From Mesorhizobium sp. Z1-4 (GTDB lineage Bacteria; Pseudomonadota; Alphaproteobacteria; Rhizobiales; Rhizobiaceae), in assembly GCF_004000235.1 (NCBI RefSeq), contig NZ_RCIO01000001.1, forward strand, positions 620,001-684,000: DNA of 64,000 bases, read 5' to 3'. A program made the position numbers and the translations under genes. How positions within the stretch are numbered: the first letter of the stretch is position 1; the number at the start of each line of letters is the position of its first letter. The notes beneath the pieces are model-generated. The model saw only the letters and a program-made list of their open reading frames with translations, ran no database searches and was not told where the DNA came from. This document shows, in pieces, positions 50,487 through 60,251 of this stretch.

Positions 50487-53291
50487 TCATTCTGCAGCCT
50501 CTGAAACGCGCGAGCGGCCATTTGCGGACGCTGCATTTCCTTCCAATGTCTCCAGCAGGCCATTCCTGACCGCGGCCATGCGGGTTTCGCTTTCCAGTTT
50601 CTGGCCGGTCAGGTCAGTCACGTAGAAGGTGTCGATGACCTTTTCGCCGAAGGTGGTGATGTGGGCCGAAGCGATGTCCAGCGAGAGGTCGGATATCTTG
50701 CCGGTGATCTCGGAGAGAAGTCCCGGCCGGTCGAGGCAGGTTACCTCGATCACCGAAAAGCGGTTCGACAGCGCATTGCGGATCTCGACCCGCGGCTCGA
50801 CTCTGAAGGCCTTGGTGGAGCGTTTGGGCCTGGAACGCTCCTTGATGACCTCGGGCAAGTAACGTTTGCCCGACAGCACGCTCTCGATCAGCTTGCCGAC
50901 ACGCGCGGCACGCCGGCGCTCATCGTCGTCGAGATCGAATTCACGGTTGATAAGGATGATGTCGAGCGCACGGCCGTCGGAAGTGGTGAACACCTGCGCG
51001 TCGACAATATTTGCGCCGGCGGCCGAACAGGCGCCGGTGATGACGCTGAGCAAGCGCGGGTGGTCTGGTGCGAGCACAGTGATCTCGGTCACCGCCTCGA
51101 AGGTCAGCGGGCGGCTCATCGTCGCCAGATGGCGGCCCTCGCTGTCGGCCTCGCGCACGAAATTCGCCTGCCGGACCTGATCTTCAAGATCGACAGTCAG
51201 CAGGTAGTTTTCATAGAGCAGCTTGAGATAACGCTTGCGGTCCTTTTCCGGCCAGTCGGACAGCGCTTCCGACAGGCGCATGCGGGCCCCTTCGGCCCGC
51301 TCGTTGCGCGACATTTCCGAAAAACCGCCGCGCAGCAGAAGCTCTGTCTCGAAATAAAGCGTGCGCAGCAACTGGCCCTTCCAGCCGTTCCACACGCCCG
51401 GACCCACACCGCGGATGTCGCACACGGTAAGAACCAGGAGCAGTTTCAGCCGCTCGACCGACTGCACCACATTGGCGAAATCCTCGATCGTCTTGCGGTC
51501 GTTGAGATCGCGGGTCTGCGCTGTCATCGACATCAGGAGATGATGTTCGATCAGCCAGGCGATCGTCTCGGTGTCTTCCTTGCCAAATCCCATATGCGGG
51601 CACAGCCGGCGTGCTATGCGCGCACCGGCGGTCGAGTGGTCCTCCGGCCTGCCCTTGGCGATATCGTGAAACAGCAGCGCCACATAAAGCAGTTTGCGGT
51701 GCTCTTTCAGGTCCGGCATCAGCGAATGCGCAAGCGGGTGCGTTTTTGCAGCGTCGCCGCGCTCGATCTCGGAAAACACACGTATGCAGCGCAACAGATG
51801 CTCGTCCACCGTGTAGTGGTGGTACATCGAGAACTGCATCATCGCGACAATCTTGTTGAAGTCGGGAATGAGCTTGCCGAGCACGCCCGCCTCGTTCATG
51901 CGCCGCATGTTGAGTTCGGGATCCCTGCCCGACGCAAGCAAATCCATGAACAGCCGGTTGGCTTCCTCGTCGCGGCGCAGATTGCGGTCGATCAGTTTCA
52001 GCGAGCGCGTGACAAGCTGCATGGCGTCGGGGTGGTATTCCAGCCCGTGCTTGTCTGCGAGCCAGAACAGCCGCAGCAGGTTGACCGGGTCGCGCTCGAA
52101 GACCTGCGGGTCGGAAATCGTGATGCGGTGGTTGTCGACCAGAAAATCGGACGTGCCGGCCAGCTTGCGGCGGCGGCGCGAAAAACTCGAAAACAGGGAG
52201 AAGCCCGGCACCTGCTTGGCCTGCTCTTCCTCGAGCGCGGCGCAGAAAATGCGCGTCAGGTCGCCCACGGATTTCGCGGTCAGGAAGTAATGCTTCATGA
52301 AACGCTCGACTGCCGACAGCCCGGGATGGCTCTGATAGTCCAGCCGCTCGGCAATTTCGCGCTGGATATCGAAATGCAGCCGCTCCTCCGCCCGGCCGGT
52401 GAGGAAGTGCATGTGGCAGCGGACCGCCCACAGAAAGTCCTCGGCCTTGCGGAACTGGAGATACTCCTTGCGGGTATAGACGCCCTTTTCGACCAGCTCC
52501 TTCGCCGTCCTGACGCGATAGAAATATTTGCCTATCCAGAATAGCGTGTGCAGGTCGCGCAGCCCGCCTTTGCCGTTCTTGACATTGGGCTCGACCAGAT
52601 AGCGGCTCTCGCCTTCCTTCTCGTGGCGCTGGTCGCGCTCGGCAAGCTTGGCCTGGACGAACTCCGGCCCGGTCTCGCGCATCACCTCGTCGTCGAACCG
52701 TTCGAGAAGCTCGTCATTCAGCTCTGAATCGCCACAGATGAAGCGCGCTTCCAGAATCGACGTCCTGATCGTCATATCGGTACGCGACAGGCGGACGCAT
52801 TCGTCGATATTGCGGGTCGCGTGGCCGACCTTCAGGCCAAGGTCCCAGAGCAGATAGAGCACATATTCGATGACCTGCTCGCCCCAGGGCGTCTGCTTGT
52901 AAGGCCGCACGAACAGAAGATCGATGTCGGAGCCCGGCGCCAGCGTGCCGCGCCCGTACCCGCCGACGGCGACCACTGCCATGCGTTCGGCAGCACTCGG
53001 GTTGCGCGAGCGGTAAACATGCACCGCCGCATATTCGTAAAGCGCGGCGATGATCTCATCCATCAGATGGGAAAGGCGCGCCGCACAGGCCGTGCCGCCG
53101 CCGTCTTCGCCCAGCAGGCGCTCGGCTGTGCGGCGGCCCTCGGCCAGTGTGGCCTTGATCAGCTCGACGACATCGGCGCGTGCCTCCGTACCGCCGCCCT
53201 CGCCGCCATGGTTCGCGGCAATCGCCGACAGTCCTTCGCGCAGCGCTGCGCGGTCAACGATAAGCTCGAGCTTGAGGGGAATTTTGGCCAT
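50487..53291 (-). CDS. glnD: PII uridylyltransferase/uridylyl-removing enzyme GlnD
   Basis: A 934-residue bifunctional sensor of glutamine. The nucleotidyltransferase domain (residues 60-260) has [21 protein letters not shown] (G-S-x-D-x-D site). The HD domain (about 460-620) has the metal site [14 protein letters not shown]. Two C-terminal ACT domains (about 715-800 and 825-915) bind glutamine. It uridylylates PII when nitrogen is short and removes UMP when glutamine rises. It lies between mutS and murJ. Confidence 0.97.
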   Translation of the reverse strand: MAKIPLKLELIVDRAALREGLSAIAANHGGEGGGTEARADVVELIKATLAEGRRTAERLLGEDGGGTACAARLSHLMDEIIAALYEYAAVHVYRSRNPSAAERMAVVAVGGYGRGTLAPGSDIDLLFVRPYKQTPWGEQVIEYVLYLLWDLGLKVGHATRNIDECVRLSRTDMTIRTSILEARFICGDSELNDELLERFDDEVMRETGPEFVQAKLAERDQRHEKEGESRYLVEPNVKNGKGGLRDLHTLFWIGKYFYRVRTAKELVEKGVYTRKEYLQFRKAEDFLWAVRCHMHFLTGRAEERLHFDIQREIAERLDYQSHPGLSAVERFMKHYFLTAKSVGDLTRIFCAALEEEQAKQVPGFSLFSSFSRRRRKLAGTSDFLVDNHRITISDPQVFERDPVNLLRLFWLADKHGLEYHPDAMQLVTRSLKLIDRNLRRDEEANRLFMDLLASGRDPELNMRRMNEAGVLGKLIPDFNKIVAMMQFSMYHHYTVDEHLLRCIRVFSEIERGDAAKTHPLAHSLMPDLKEHRKLLYVALLFHDIAKGRPEDHSTAGARIARRLCPHMGFGKEDTETIAWLIEHHLLMSMTAQTRDLNDRKTIEDFANVVQSVERLKLLLVLTVCDIRGVGPGVWNGWKGQLLRTLYFETELLLRGGFSEMSRNERAEGARMRLSEALSDWPEKDRKRYLKLLYENYLLTVDLEDQVRQANFVREADSEGRHLATMSRPLTFEAVTEITVLAPDHPRLLSVITGACSAAGANIVDAQVFTTSDGRALDIILINREFDLDDDERRRAARVGKLIESVLSGKRYLPEVIKERSRPKRSTKAFRVEPRVEIRNALSNRFSVIEVTCLDRPGLLSEITGKISDLSLDIASAHITTFGEKVIDTFYVTDLTGQKLESETRMAAVRNGLLETLEGNAASANGRSRVSEAAE

Positions 53292-53362
53292 ATGTTCAGG
53301 TCGTTGCGTCGGCGGCTTCTATAACGCCAATTGACGCGCTGCGATATGGGGCCCGCGCGCGG

Positions 53363-56086
53363 CTATTTCGAGGCCGCCTTCAGCCGGTAGAGCGCTTCGA
53401 GCGCTTCGCGCGGCGTCATCTCGTCGGGATTGAGACCGTCGAGCTCGTCTCGAAGGCTATCGCGCGCGGCGGGTTTTGCCGGTTCGCGGGAGACAACCGC
53501 GTTGAAAAGCGGCAAATCGTCGGCGAGCGATGCGGTCGTTCCCGTCACCTCGCCTTCTTCCAGCCGGTGCAGAACGTCGCGGGCGCGCTCCACCACCGGC
53601 TGCGGCAGGCCGGCCAGCCGCGCGACCTGCACGCCGTAGGAGCGGTCGGCCGCGCCCTTGGCGACTTCGTGCAGGAACACCACCTCGCCGTCCCACTCCT
53701 TGACCCGCATCGTCACGTTGGCGAGCCGGTCGAGCTTGTCGGACAGCGCGGTCATTTCGTGGAAATGGGTGGCGAAGACTGCGCGGCAGCGGTTTTTCTC
53801 GTGCAGAAATTCCACCGTCGCCCAGGCGATGGACAGACCGTCGAAGGTCGCTGTGCCGCGGCCGATTTCATCCAAAATCACCAGCGAACGCTCGCCGGCC
53901 TGGTTGAGGATCGCTGCCGTCTCGACCATCTCGACCATGAAGGTCGAACGGCCCCGCGCCAAATCATCGGAAGCTCCGACGCGGCTGAACAGCCGGTCCA
54001 CCACGCCGATATGGGCGCTTTTGGCCGGCACGAAGGAACCGGCCTGCGCAAGCACCGCAATCAATGCGTTCTGGCGCAGGAAGGTCGATTTGCCGCCCAT
54101 GTTCGGGCCGGTGAGCAGCCAGATCGCGCCGTTCTTTGCCTCACCCTGAGGCGACAGATCGCAATCATTGGCGACAAAAGGATCGGCGAGCTGTTTGCGC
54201 AGCGCCTGCTCCACCACCGGGTGGCGGCCCTGCTCGACGATGAAGGCCAGACTGTCGTCCACCGTCGGGCGGCGGTAATCGTCGGCTTCTGCAAGCACCG
54301 CAAGTGCGGCAGCCACGTCGAGCTCGGCGAGTGCCGCCGCGACTTTGCGGATCGCGTCCGCGCAGGCCGCCGCCTCCGCCACCAGCCTGTCGAACACGCC
54401 GTGCTCGATCGTCAGCGCGCGGTCGGCGGCGTTGGCGATCTTGGTCTCCAGCCCGGCCAGTTCGGTGGTTGTGAAACGCATCGCATTCGCCATCGTCTGG
54501 CGGTGAATGAAGCGCGCTTTAGCCTCGTCGGTGCCGGTCAGGGTGCCGTGATGGTTGGCCGTAACCTCGATGTAGTAGCCCAGCACATTGTTGTGCCTGA
54601 TCTTGAGCGAGCGGATGCCCGTCTCCTCGATCAGGTCGCGTTCCATCGCTGCGATGACGCGCCGGGATTCATCGCGCAGCGCACGCACCTCATCGAGTTC
54701 GGCATCGTAGCTGGAGCGCACGAAACCGCCGTCGCGGCGCAGCAGCGGCAGCTCGTCGGCAAGGGCGGCTTCGAGGTGGCCGGCGAATTCCTGCGGCGCG
54801 GCCCGCAAATCGCCGAGCGCGTCGGCAATGCCCGCCGGCAGCTCGGCGGCGCCCAGCAAAGCAGCGATCTCCGCACCTGCTGCCAGGCCTGCTCGCAGCG
54901 CCCCCAGATCGCGCGGACCGCCACGCCCCAGCACCAGCCGAGAGAGCGCACGGGCAATGTCGGGGGCGGCCTTCAGCGAAACGCGTAGCGCTTCGCGGGT
55001 CCGATCCTCGTCGACGAACCAGCTCACCGCATCGAGCCGCGCATTGATAACGCCGGGATCGGTCAGCGGCGCGGTCAGGCGTTCGGCGAGCAGCCGCGCG
55101 CCGCCGCCTGTCACCGTGCGGTCCACCGCGGCAAAGAGCGAGCCTTCGCGCGCACCGGACAATGTGCGCATCAGTTCGAGATTTGCCCGCGTCGCCGCAT
55201 CGATAAAAAGCGAGGCCGCCGCATCTTCGCGCGCCGGCCGTTCCAGCGGCGGGCGGGCGTCGATCTGCGTCTTCTCCACATAGCCGATCGCTGCAGCGAT
55301 CGCCGCCAGCTCGGCGCGGGCGAAAGTGCCGAACCCTTCCGTCGTGGCGACGTCATAGAAGCGGGCAATGCGGCTTTCGGCGAGCGCGGAATCGAACATC
55401 GGTGCCGGCTGCGGCACCGCTATGCGGCCAAGCACATCGAACACCGGTCTGAGTTCGGGATCGGCGAACACCGCGTCGGCCAGTATCAGTTCGCGCGGGT
55501 CGACCCGCAGAATGTCCGACAGCAGCCGGTCTGCCGCGCTTTGCATCACGCGGAAAGCACCGGTCGAAATGTCGATCCAGGCGAGCGCGAAACCGCCGTC
55601 GTCCGTGCCTTTCACGCGCGCCAGCGCCATCAGCATGTTGGCCTCGGCCGGCGCGAGGATTTTCTCCTCGGTGATCGTGCCCGGCGTGACGAGCCGCACC
55701 ACATCGCGGCGCACCACCGACTTCGAGCCGCGCTTCTTCGCTTCGGCAGGGTCTTCCGTCTGCTCGCAAACAGCGACACGATGGCCGGCGGCAATGAGCT
55801 TTTGCAGATAATCGTCGGCGGCATGCACCGGCACACCGCACATCGGGATATCTTCGCCCTGATGTTTGCCGCGCTTGGTAAGCGCGATGCCCAGCGTGCG
55901 GCTCGCCATCTCGGCGTCGTGGAAGAACAGCTCGTAGAAATCGCCCATGCGATAGAAGAGCAGCGAATCCGGATTGGCCGCCTTGATCTCGATATACTGC
56001 TCCATCATCGGCGTCGCGCCGACGGCAGAGAGCGGCGCCGGCGTGGCACCCTCGGTCTTGCGATGGATCGGCGTTTCGTCGTTCAC
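53363..56086 (-). CDS. mutS: DNA mismatch repair protein MutS
   Basis: A 907-residue MutS1 protein. The mismatch-binding motif is in [12 protein letters not shown] (Phe-x-Glu, residues about 45-56), the ATPase motifs are [14 protein letters not shown] (Walker A) and [15 protein letters not shown] (Walker B), and a signature follows at [10 protein letters not shown]-terminal helix-rich end follows. It starts mismatch repair after replication. It stands 71 bp from glnD. It is divergent from maeB with a 143-bp intergenic region. Confidence 0.97.
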   Translation of the reverse strand: MNDETPIHRKTEGATPAPLSAVGATPMMEQYIEIKAANPDSLLFYRMGDFYELFFHDAEMASRTLGIALTKRGKHQGEDIPMCGVPVHAADDYLQKLIAAGHRVAVCEQTEDPAEAKKRGSKSVVRRDVVRLVTPGTITEEKILAPAEANMLMALARVKGTDDGGFALAWIDISTGAFRVMQSAADRLLSDILRVDPRELILADAVFADPELRPVFDVLGRIAVPQPAPMFDSALAESRIARFYDVATTEGFGTFARAELAAIAAAIGYVEKTQIDARPPLERPAREDAAASLFIDAATRANLELMRTLSGAREGSLFAAVDRTVTGGGARLLAERLTAPLTDPGVINARLDAVSWFVDEDRTREALRVSLKAAPDIARALSRLVLGRGGPRDLGALRAGLAAGAEIAALLGAAELPAGIADALGDLRAAPQEFAGHLEAALADELPLLRRDGGFVRSSYDAELDEVRALRDESRRVIAAMERDLIEETGIRSLKIRHNNVLGYYIEVTANHHGTLTGTDEAKARFIHRQTMANAMRFTTTELAGLETKIANAADRALTIEHGVFDRLVAEAAACADAIRKVAAALAELDVAAALAVLAEADDYRRPTVDDSLAFIVEQGRHPVVEQALRKQLADPFVANDCDLSPQGEAKNGAIWLLTGPNMGGKSTFLRQNALIAVLAQAGSFVPAKSAHIGVVDRLFSRVGASDDLARGRSTFMVEMVETAAILNQAGERSLVILDEIGRGTATFDGLSIAWATVEFLHEKNRCRAVFATHFHEMTALSDKLDRLANVTMRVKEWDGEVVFLHEVAKGAADRSYGVQVARLAGLPQPVVERARDVLHRLEEGEVTGTTASLADDLPLFNAVVSREPAKPAARDSLRDELDGLNPDEMTPREALEALYRLKAASK

Positions 56087-56159
56087 GGAACCGGAATTTC
56101 CTCGATCAGGCCATTCCTGCTTGGCGCTTCGGCGAGCAAAAGTGTAGCGTTAAAGACGG

Positions 56160-56191
56160 TTGACGCACAAACCTCCACAACAAGACCAATA
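56160..56191 (+). promoter_or_regulatory. Possible maeB promoter
   Basis: TTGACG at 56160-56165 could be a -35 box. The only plausible -10 (CAATAC, 56186-56191) is 20 bp away, longer than usual. It lies in the 143-bp divergent region between mutS and maeB. Confidence 0.25.
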
Positions 56192-56229
56192 CAAACATCA
56201 AATCGCGCTCAGGATTCGCACGCTCCCAA

Positions 56230-58515
56230 ATGCCAGCTAAAGACATCAAGGACGCCGAAGGCCCGTCGGTCACCACCGAAGAGGCCCTTGAATTTCACGC
56301 TTCCGGCCGGCCCGGCAAGCTCGAGGTGAACCCGACCAAACCGATGGCGACGCAGCGCGACCTGTCGCTGGCCTATTCGCCGGGCGTCGCGGTGCCGGTC
56401 AAGGCGATTGCCGACGATCCTTCGCGCGCCTTCGACTACACGACGCGCGGCAATCTGGTCGCGGTGATTTCCAACGGCACAGCCATTCTGGGCCTCGGCA
56501 ATCTCGGCGCGTTGGCGTCGAAGCCGGTGATGGAGGGCAAGGCGGTGCTGTTCAAGCGCTTCGCCGATGTCGATTCCATCGACCTGGAAGTCGATACCGA
56601 AGACGCCGAGGCCTTCATCAACTGCGTCAAACTGCTTGGGCCGTCCTTCGGCGGCATCAATCTCGAGGACATCAAGGCGCCCGAGTGTTTCATCATCGAG
56701 CAGCAGCTGCGCGAGCTGATGGACATCCCGGTCTTTCACGACGACCAGCACGGCACCGCGATCATCGCCGCGGCCGGCCTCGTCAACGCACTCGAAATCA
56801 CCGGCCGCGACATCAAGACGACAAAGCTCGTGTGCAACGGCGCGGGCGCTGCCGGCATCGCCTGTATCGAACTCGTCAAGGCCATGGGCATGCCGCCCGA
56901 AAACGTCATCCTGTGCGACACCAAGGGCGTGATCTATCAGGGCCGCCAGGACGGCATGAACCAGTGGAAATCCGGCCATGCGGTCAAGACCAAGGCACGT
57001 TCGCTGGCCGACGCGCTCGACGGGGCGGACGTGTTTTTCGGCCTGTCGGCCAAAGGCGCGCTGACCACGGCCATGGTTCAGTCGATGGCCAAGAACCCGA
57101 TCATCTTCGCGATGGCCAACCCGGACCCGGAAATCACGCCGGAGGAAGTGGCCGAAATCCGCACCGACGCCATCATGGCGACCGGCCGGTCGGACTATCC
57201 GAACCAGGTCAACAATGTGCTCGGCTTTCCCTACATCTTCCGCGGCGCGCTCGACGTGCGTGCAACCACCATCAACGACGCGATGAAAGTGGCGGCCGCG
57301 GAGGCGCTGGCAGCGCTGGCACGGCAGGATGTGCCTGACGACGTGGCCGCCGCCTATCGCGGCAACCGGCCGAAATTCGGCCCCAACTACATCATCCCGG
57401 TGCCGTTCGACCCGCGCCTGATTTCGGCCATCCCCGTCGCGGTTGCCAAGGCGGCGATGGATTCGGGCGTTGCGCGCCGGCCGATCCTCGACTTCGAGAA
57501 ATATGCGCAGGAGCTCTCGGCGCGGCGCGACCCCATCGCCTCTACCCTGCAGCGCATCTACGAGCGCGTGCGGCGTCAGCCCAAGCGCATTATTTTCGCC
57601 GAGGGCGAAGAAGAGCAGGTGATGCGGGCCGCCGTCTCCTACGTGAACCAGAAGCTCGGCACGGCGATCCTGCTTGGCCGCGAGGAGCAGATCAAGGAAA
57701 CGGCCCGCAATGCCGGCGTCGATCTCAACAAACCCGGCATCGAATTCATCAACGCGCGGCTGTCGCGCCGCAACCAGATCTATGCCGATCACCTTTACGA
57801 GCGCATGCAGCGCAAGGGTTTCCTGTTCCGCGACTGCCAGCGGCTGATCAACAACGACCGCAATCATTTCGCCTCCTGCATGGTGGCGCTGGGCGATGCC
57901 GACGGAATGGTAACGGGCGTGACGCGCAACTATTCCACGGCGCTCGACGATGTGCGGCGCGTGATCGACGCCAAACCCGGCCACCGGGTGATCGGTGTGT
58001 CGATCGCGTTGTGTCGTGGGCGCACCGTGCTTGTGGCCGATACTGCCGTGCACGACATGCCCAACTCGGTACAGATCGCCGACATCGCCGAAGAAGCCGC
58101 CGGTTTCGCGCGCCGCATGGGTTACGAGCCGCGCGTCGCGCTGCTTGCCTATTCGACCTTCGGCCACCCGCAGGGCGAACGTTCGGAGCGCGTGCAGGAA
58201 GCGGTGAAGATACTCGACCAACGCCGCGTCGACTTCGAATATGACGGCGACATGGCCGCCGACGTGGCGCTTAATCCGAGACTGCTGAAACAGTACCCGT
58301 TCTGCCGACTGTCAGGCCCGGCAAATGTGCTGGTCATGCCGGCGTTCCACTCGGCATCGATCTCGACAAAGATGCTGCAGGAGCTGGGCGGTTCGACGGT
58401 GATCGGCCCGCTGCTCGTCGGCCTCAACAAGCCGGTGCAGATCGTGTCGCTGAACGCAAAGGACAGCGACATCGTCAATATGGCAGCGATCGCGGCCTAT
58501 AACGCCGGCGCGTGA
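56230..58515 (+). CDS. maeB: NADP-dependent malic enzyme (MaeB type)
   Basis: A 761-residue two-domain protein. The N-terminal malic enzyme domain (residues about 20-430) has the catalytic Tyr region LAYSPGVAVPV, the metal-binding VFHDDQHGTAI and the Rossmann motif CNGAGAAGIACIEL. The C-terminal part (about 440-755) is a phosphotransacetylase-like regulatory domain without an assigned activity. It oxidatively decarboxylates malate to pyruvate with NADP or NAD, feeding acetyl-CoA and NADPH pools. The ATG at 56230 begins MPAKDIKDAEG. Confidence 0.95.
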   Translation: MPAKDIKDAEGPSVTTEEALEFHASGRPGKLEVNPTKPMATQRDLSLAYSPGVAVPVKAIADDPSRAFDYTTRGNLVAVISNGTAILGLGNLGALASKPVMEGKAVLFKRFADVDSIDLEVDTEDAEAFINCVKLLGPSFGGINLEDIKAPECFIIEQQLRELMDIPVFHDDQHGTAIIAAAGLVNALEITGRDIKTTKLVCNGAGAAGIACIELVKAMGMPPENVILCDTKGVIYQGRQDGMNQWKSGHAVKTKARSLADALDGADVFFGLSAKGALTTAMVQSMAKNPIIFAMANPDPEITPEEVAEIRTDAIMATGRSDYPNQVNNVLGFPYIFRGALDVRATTINDAMKVAAAEALAALARQDVPDDVAAAYRGNRPKFGPNYIIPVPFDPRLISAIPVAVAKAAMDSGVARRPILDFEKYAQELSARRDPIASTLQRIYERVRRQPKRIIFAEGEEEQVMRAAVSYVNQKLGTAILLGREEQIKETARNAGVDLNKPGIEFINARLSRRNQIYADHLYERMQRKGFLFRDCQRLINNDRNHFASCMVALGDADGMVTGVTRNYSTALDDVRRVIDAKPGHRVIGVSIALCRGRTVLVADTAVHDMPNSVQIADIAEEAAGFARRMGYEPRVALLAYSTFGHPQGERSERVQEAVKILDQRRVDFEYDGDMAADVALNPRLLKQYPFCRLSGPANVLVMPAFHSASISTKMLQELGGSTVIGPLLVGLNKPVQIVSLNAKDSDIVNMAAIAAYNAGA

Positions 58516-58553
58516 CCGCGCAGGCAAAACACACGCATACCGAAGGCAGAACT

Positions 58554-58997
58554 ATGCAACTCAACGTCTATCTGGCGGGTGAAATCCACACCGACTGGCG
58601 CGAGACGATCATCGAAGCCTGCAAGGGGCTCGACATCGATTGGTACGGGCCCGTGACCGACCATGACGCCTCGGACGATTGCGGGGTGGAGATATTCGGC
58701 GCCGAGAACGACAAATTCTGGCACGACCGCAAGGGCGCGCTTCTGAACGCCGTGCGCACACGGACCGCCCTCGACCGCGCCGACGTTCTGGTCGTCTGTT
58801 TCGGCGAGAAATACCGGCAGTGGAATGCGGCTTTCGACGCAGGCTATGCGGCGGCGCTCGGCAAGCCGGTCATCGTTCTGCAGCCGCCCGAGTTCGACCA
58901 TGCGCTCAAGGAAGTCGACGCTGCGGCAAACGCCGTCGCGCGCACGCCGCAAGAGGTGGCGCGGGCGCTGCGTTACGTGGTTTCGGGCAAGCTGTAA
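58554..58997 (+). CDS. YtoQ family protein
   Basis: A 147-residue protein with the YtoQ-type start MQLNVYLAGEIHTDWRE. The fold looks like a nucleoside 2-deoxyribosyltransferase-type Rossmann domain (VYLAGEIH early, ADVLVVCFGEKYRQWNAAFD, then GYAAALGKPVIVLQ). The biochemical function is not established. The ATG at 58554 is 38 bp after maeB, so the two may be one operon. A long palindrome follows. Confidence 0.85.
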   Translation: MQLNVYLAGEIHTDWRETIIEACKGLDIDWYGPVTDHDASDDCGVEIFGAENDKFWHDRKGALLNAVRTRTALDRADVLVVCFGEKYRQWNAAFDAGYAAALGKPVIVLQPPEFDHALKEVDAAANAVARTPQEVARALRYVVSGKL

Positions 58998-59003
58998 GTT
59001 CAA

Positions 59004-59041
59004 AAATTCTGCAAGCGGGTCTAGACCCGGATGCAGAATTT
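59004..59041. repeat. 38-bp near-perfect palindrome with XbaI-type core
   Basis: Outer arms AAATTCTGCA (59004-59013) and TGCAGAATTT (59032-59041) enclose the perfect CGGGTCTAGACCCG (59016-59029). The two joining dinucleotides do not pair. It lies 6 bp after the ytoQ stop. It can fold as a long hairpin and act as a terminator, though the T-run is short. It may also be a copy of a dispersed palindrome. Confidence 0.65.
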
Positions 59042-59105
59042 CACCTTTGCGACGGCTCAGATTTGGCGATAACTGAATAGCCCTCTGACAAACGAGGGCC
59101 ACGAA

Positions 59106-59186
59106 ATGTCACTGCTTCAGATCGCCTATCTGCTGATTGCCTTGTCCTATGTGATAGCCGCAGCGGCTCTGTTCTGGTCGCATTAG
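59106..59186 (+). CDS. Predicted 26-residue membrane peptide
   Basis: An ATG at 59106 opens a frame for MSLLQIAYLLIALSYVIAAA followed by ALFWSH and a TAG stop. It is a single hydrophobic helix, with two aromatic residues in the second half and a His at the end. A ribosome-binding site is not obvious (GAGGG 9-12 nt upstream is the best candidate). It lies alone between the palindrome and olsB. It is below the usual size for gene callers and could be a chance frame. Confidence 0.35.
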   Translation: MSLLQIAYLLIALSYVIAAAALFWSH

Positions 59187-59240
59187 CTAGCCAGTGCCGC
59201 CGCGCCAGCCGGACCGGCGCCTGCCAGACATGCCGGCCAG

Positions 59241-60125
59241 TCAAGCCAGGAAGCGTTCGGCCTCGGCGCCGTAATAATTGATATAGCGCGGCGAAATCGA
59301 TTCCACGCGCAGGATCATGAAGACGTCCGTCGTGCCGAAATCGTAATCGACGACGCACCCGTCTCCCACCTTGGCGCCAAGGCGCATGTAACCCTTGATG
59401 AGCGGAGGCATAGCGGCGAGCGCCGTGCGCACATTGACCGCCTCCTTGGGCATCAGGTCCATCGAAACATGGCGCGAGGGCCGCGCCCTGACGTCCCACT
59501 CGGGAAGCGGACGGCATTCATGTTCCAGGAAAGAAAGCGCCTGTGCGTGGGCGGCCGGCACCGTACCGTGGAAGGAGGCACAACCCACCATCACGTCGAT
59601 ATCGTGATGGCTGACATAGACCCAGATGCCCTGCCACAGCGCCTCGATGGTGCGCTTGGAGCGGTATTCGGGCAATACGCAGGAGCGGCCGAGTTCCAGA
59701 AAGCGCTGGCCGCGCTGGCGAACGACCAGCGAATCAAGCTCGAATTCATCGCTGGAGTAGAAGCCGCCTGAAGCGTAGGCGAGTTCGTCGCGCAGAAGCC
59801 GGTAGGTGCCGACGACCCTGCTCAGCTCCGGGCCGGGGAGCGCCGTGTCGAAGACCAGCAGATGGTCGCAGATATCGTCAAAACGGTCGGCGTCGCGACG
59901 GTCAAGAACCGCAGCCGCGGTCGAACGCGCACCAAGCTCTTCGTGAAAGACGCGGTAGCGCACTTCCTGCGCGGCCGCGATCTCCTCCGGCCCGCGCGCC
60001 AGCCGGACCTCGAGCGAACCTATGCGTCCGAGCGGCAAACCCCGTTCGAAGGCATGGCCGAAACGCATATTCCCTGCATTGACGCCGGCTTCCGCATCAA
60101 CACGCGGGAGAATTGCGCTGCGCAT
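59241..60125 (-). CDS. olsB: Ornithine-lipid 3-hydroxyacyl-ACP N-acyltransferase OlsB
   Basis: A 294-residue GNAT-fold acyltransferase of the OlsB/hemolysin-like family. It transfers a 3-hydroxyacyl group from ACP to the alpha-amino group of ornithine, the first step of ornithine-lipid synthesis. Family blocks are clear: AAQEVRYRVFHEELGA, HLLVFDT, VGTYRLLRDELA, ELGRSCVLPEYRSKRT and the end LPPLIKGYMRLGA-like segment (MPPLIKGYMRLGAKVGDG) with ISPRYINYYGAEAERF. The ATG at 60125 follows GAGGAGA. The acyltransferase OlsA is not in this window. Confidence 0.92.
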   Translation of the reverse strand: MRSAILPRVDAEAGVNAGNMRFGHAFERGLPLGRIGSLEVRLARGPEEIAAAQEVRYRVFHEELGARSTAAAVLDRRDADRFDDICDHLLVFDTALPGPELSRVVGTYRLLRDELAYASGGFYSSDEFELDSLVVRQRGQRFLELGRSCVLPEYRSKRTIEALWQGIWVYVSHHDIDVMVGCASFHGTVPAAHAQALSFLEHECRPLPEWDVRARPSRHVSMDLMPKEAVNVRTALAAMPPLIKGYMRLGAKVGDGCVVDYDFGTTDVFMILRVESISPRYINYYGAEAERFLA

Positions 60126-60251
60126 GGTGATTCTCCTCACATCGCGTGGCCGGGACATAGATCACGCACTGCGACACTACCATGACAATAACGTTTGCCG
60201 GTCGTGCTCACAAGCGGAGGCCAGGCGCGGGCGCGGCACAAACCGGCGGAA

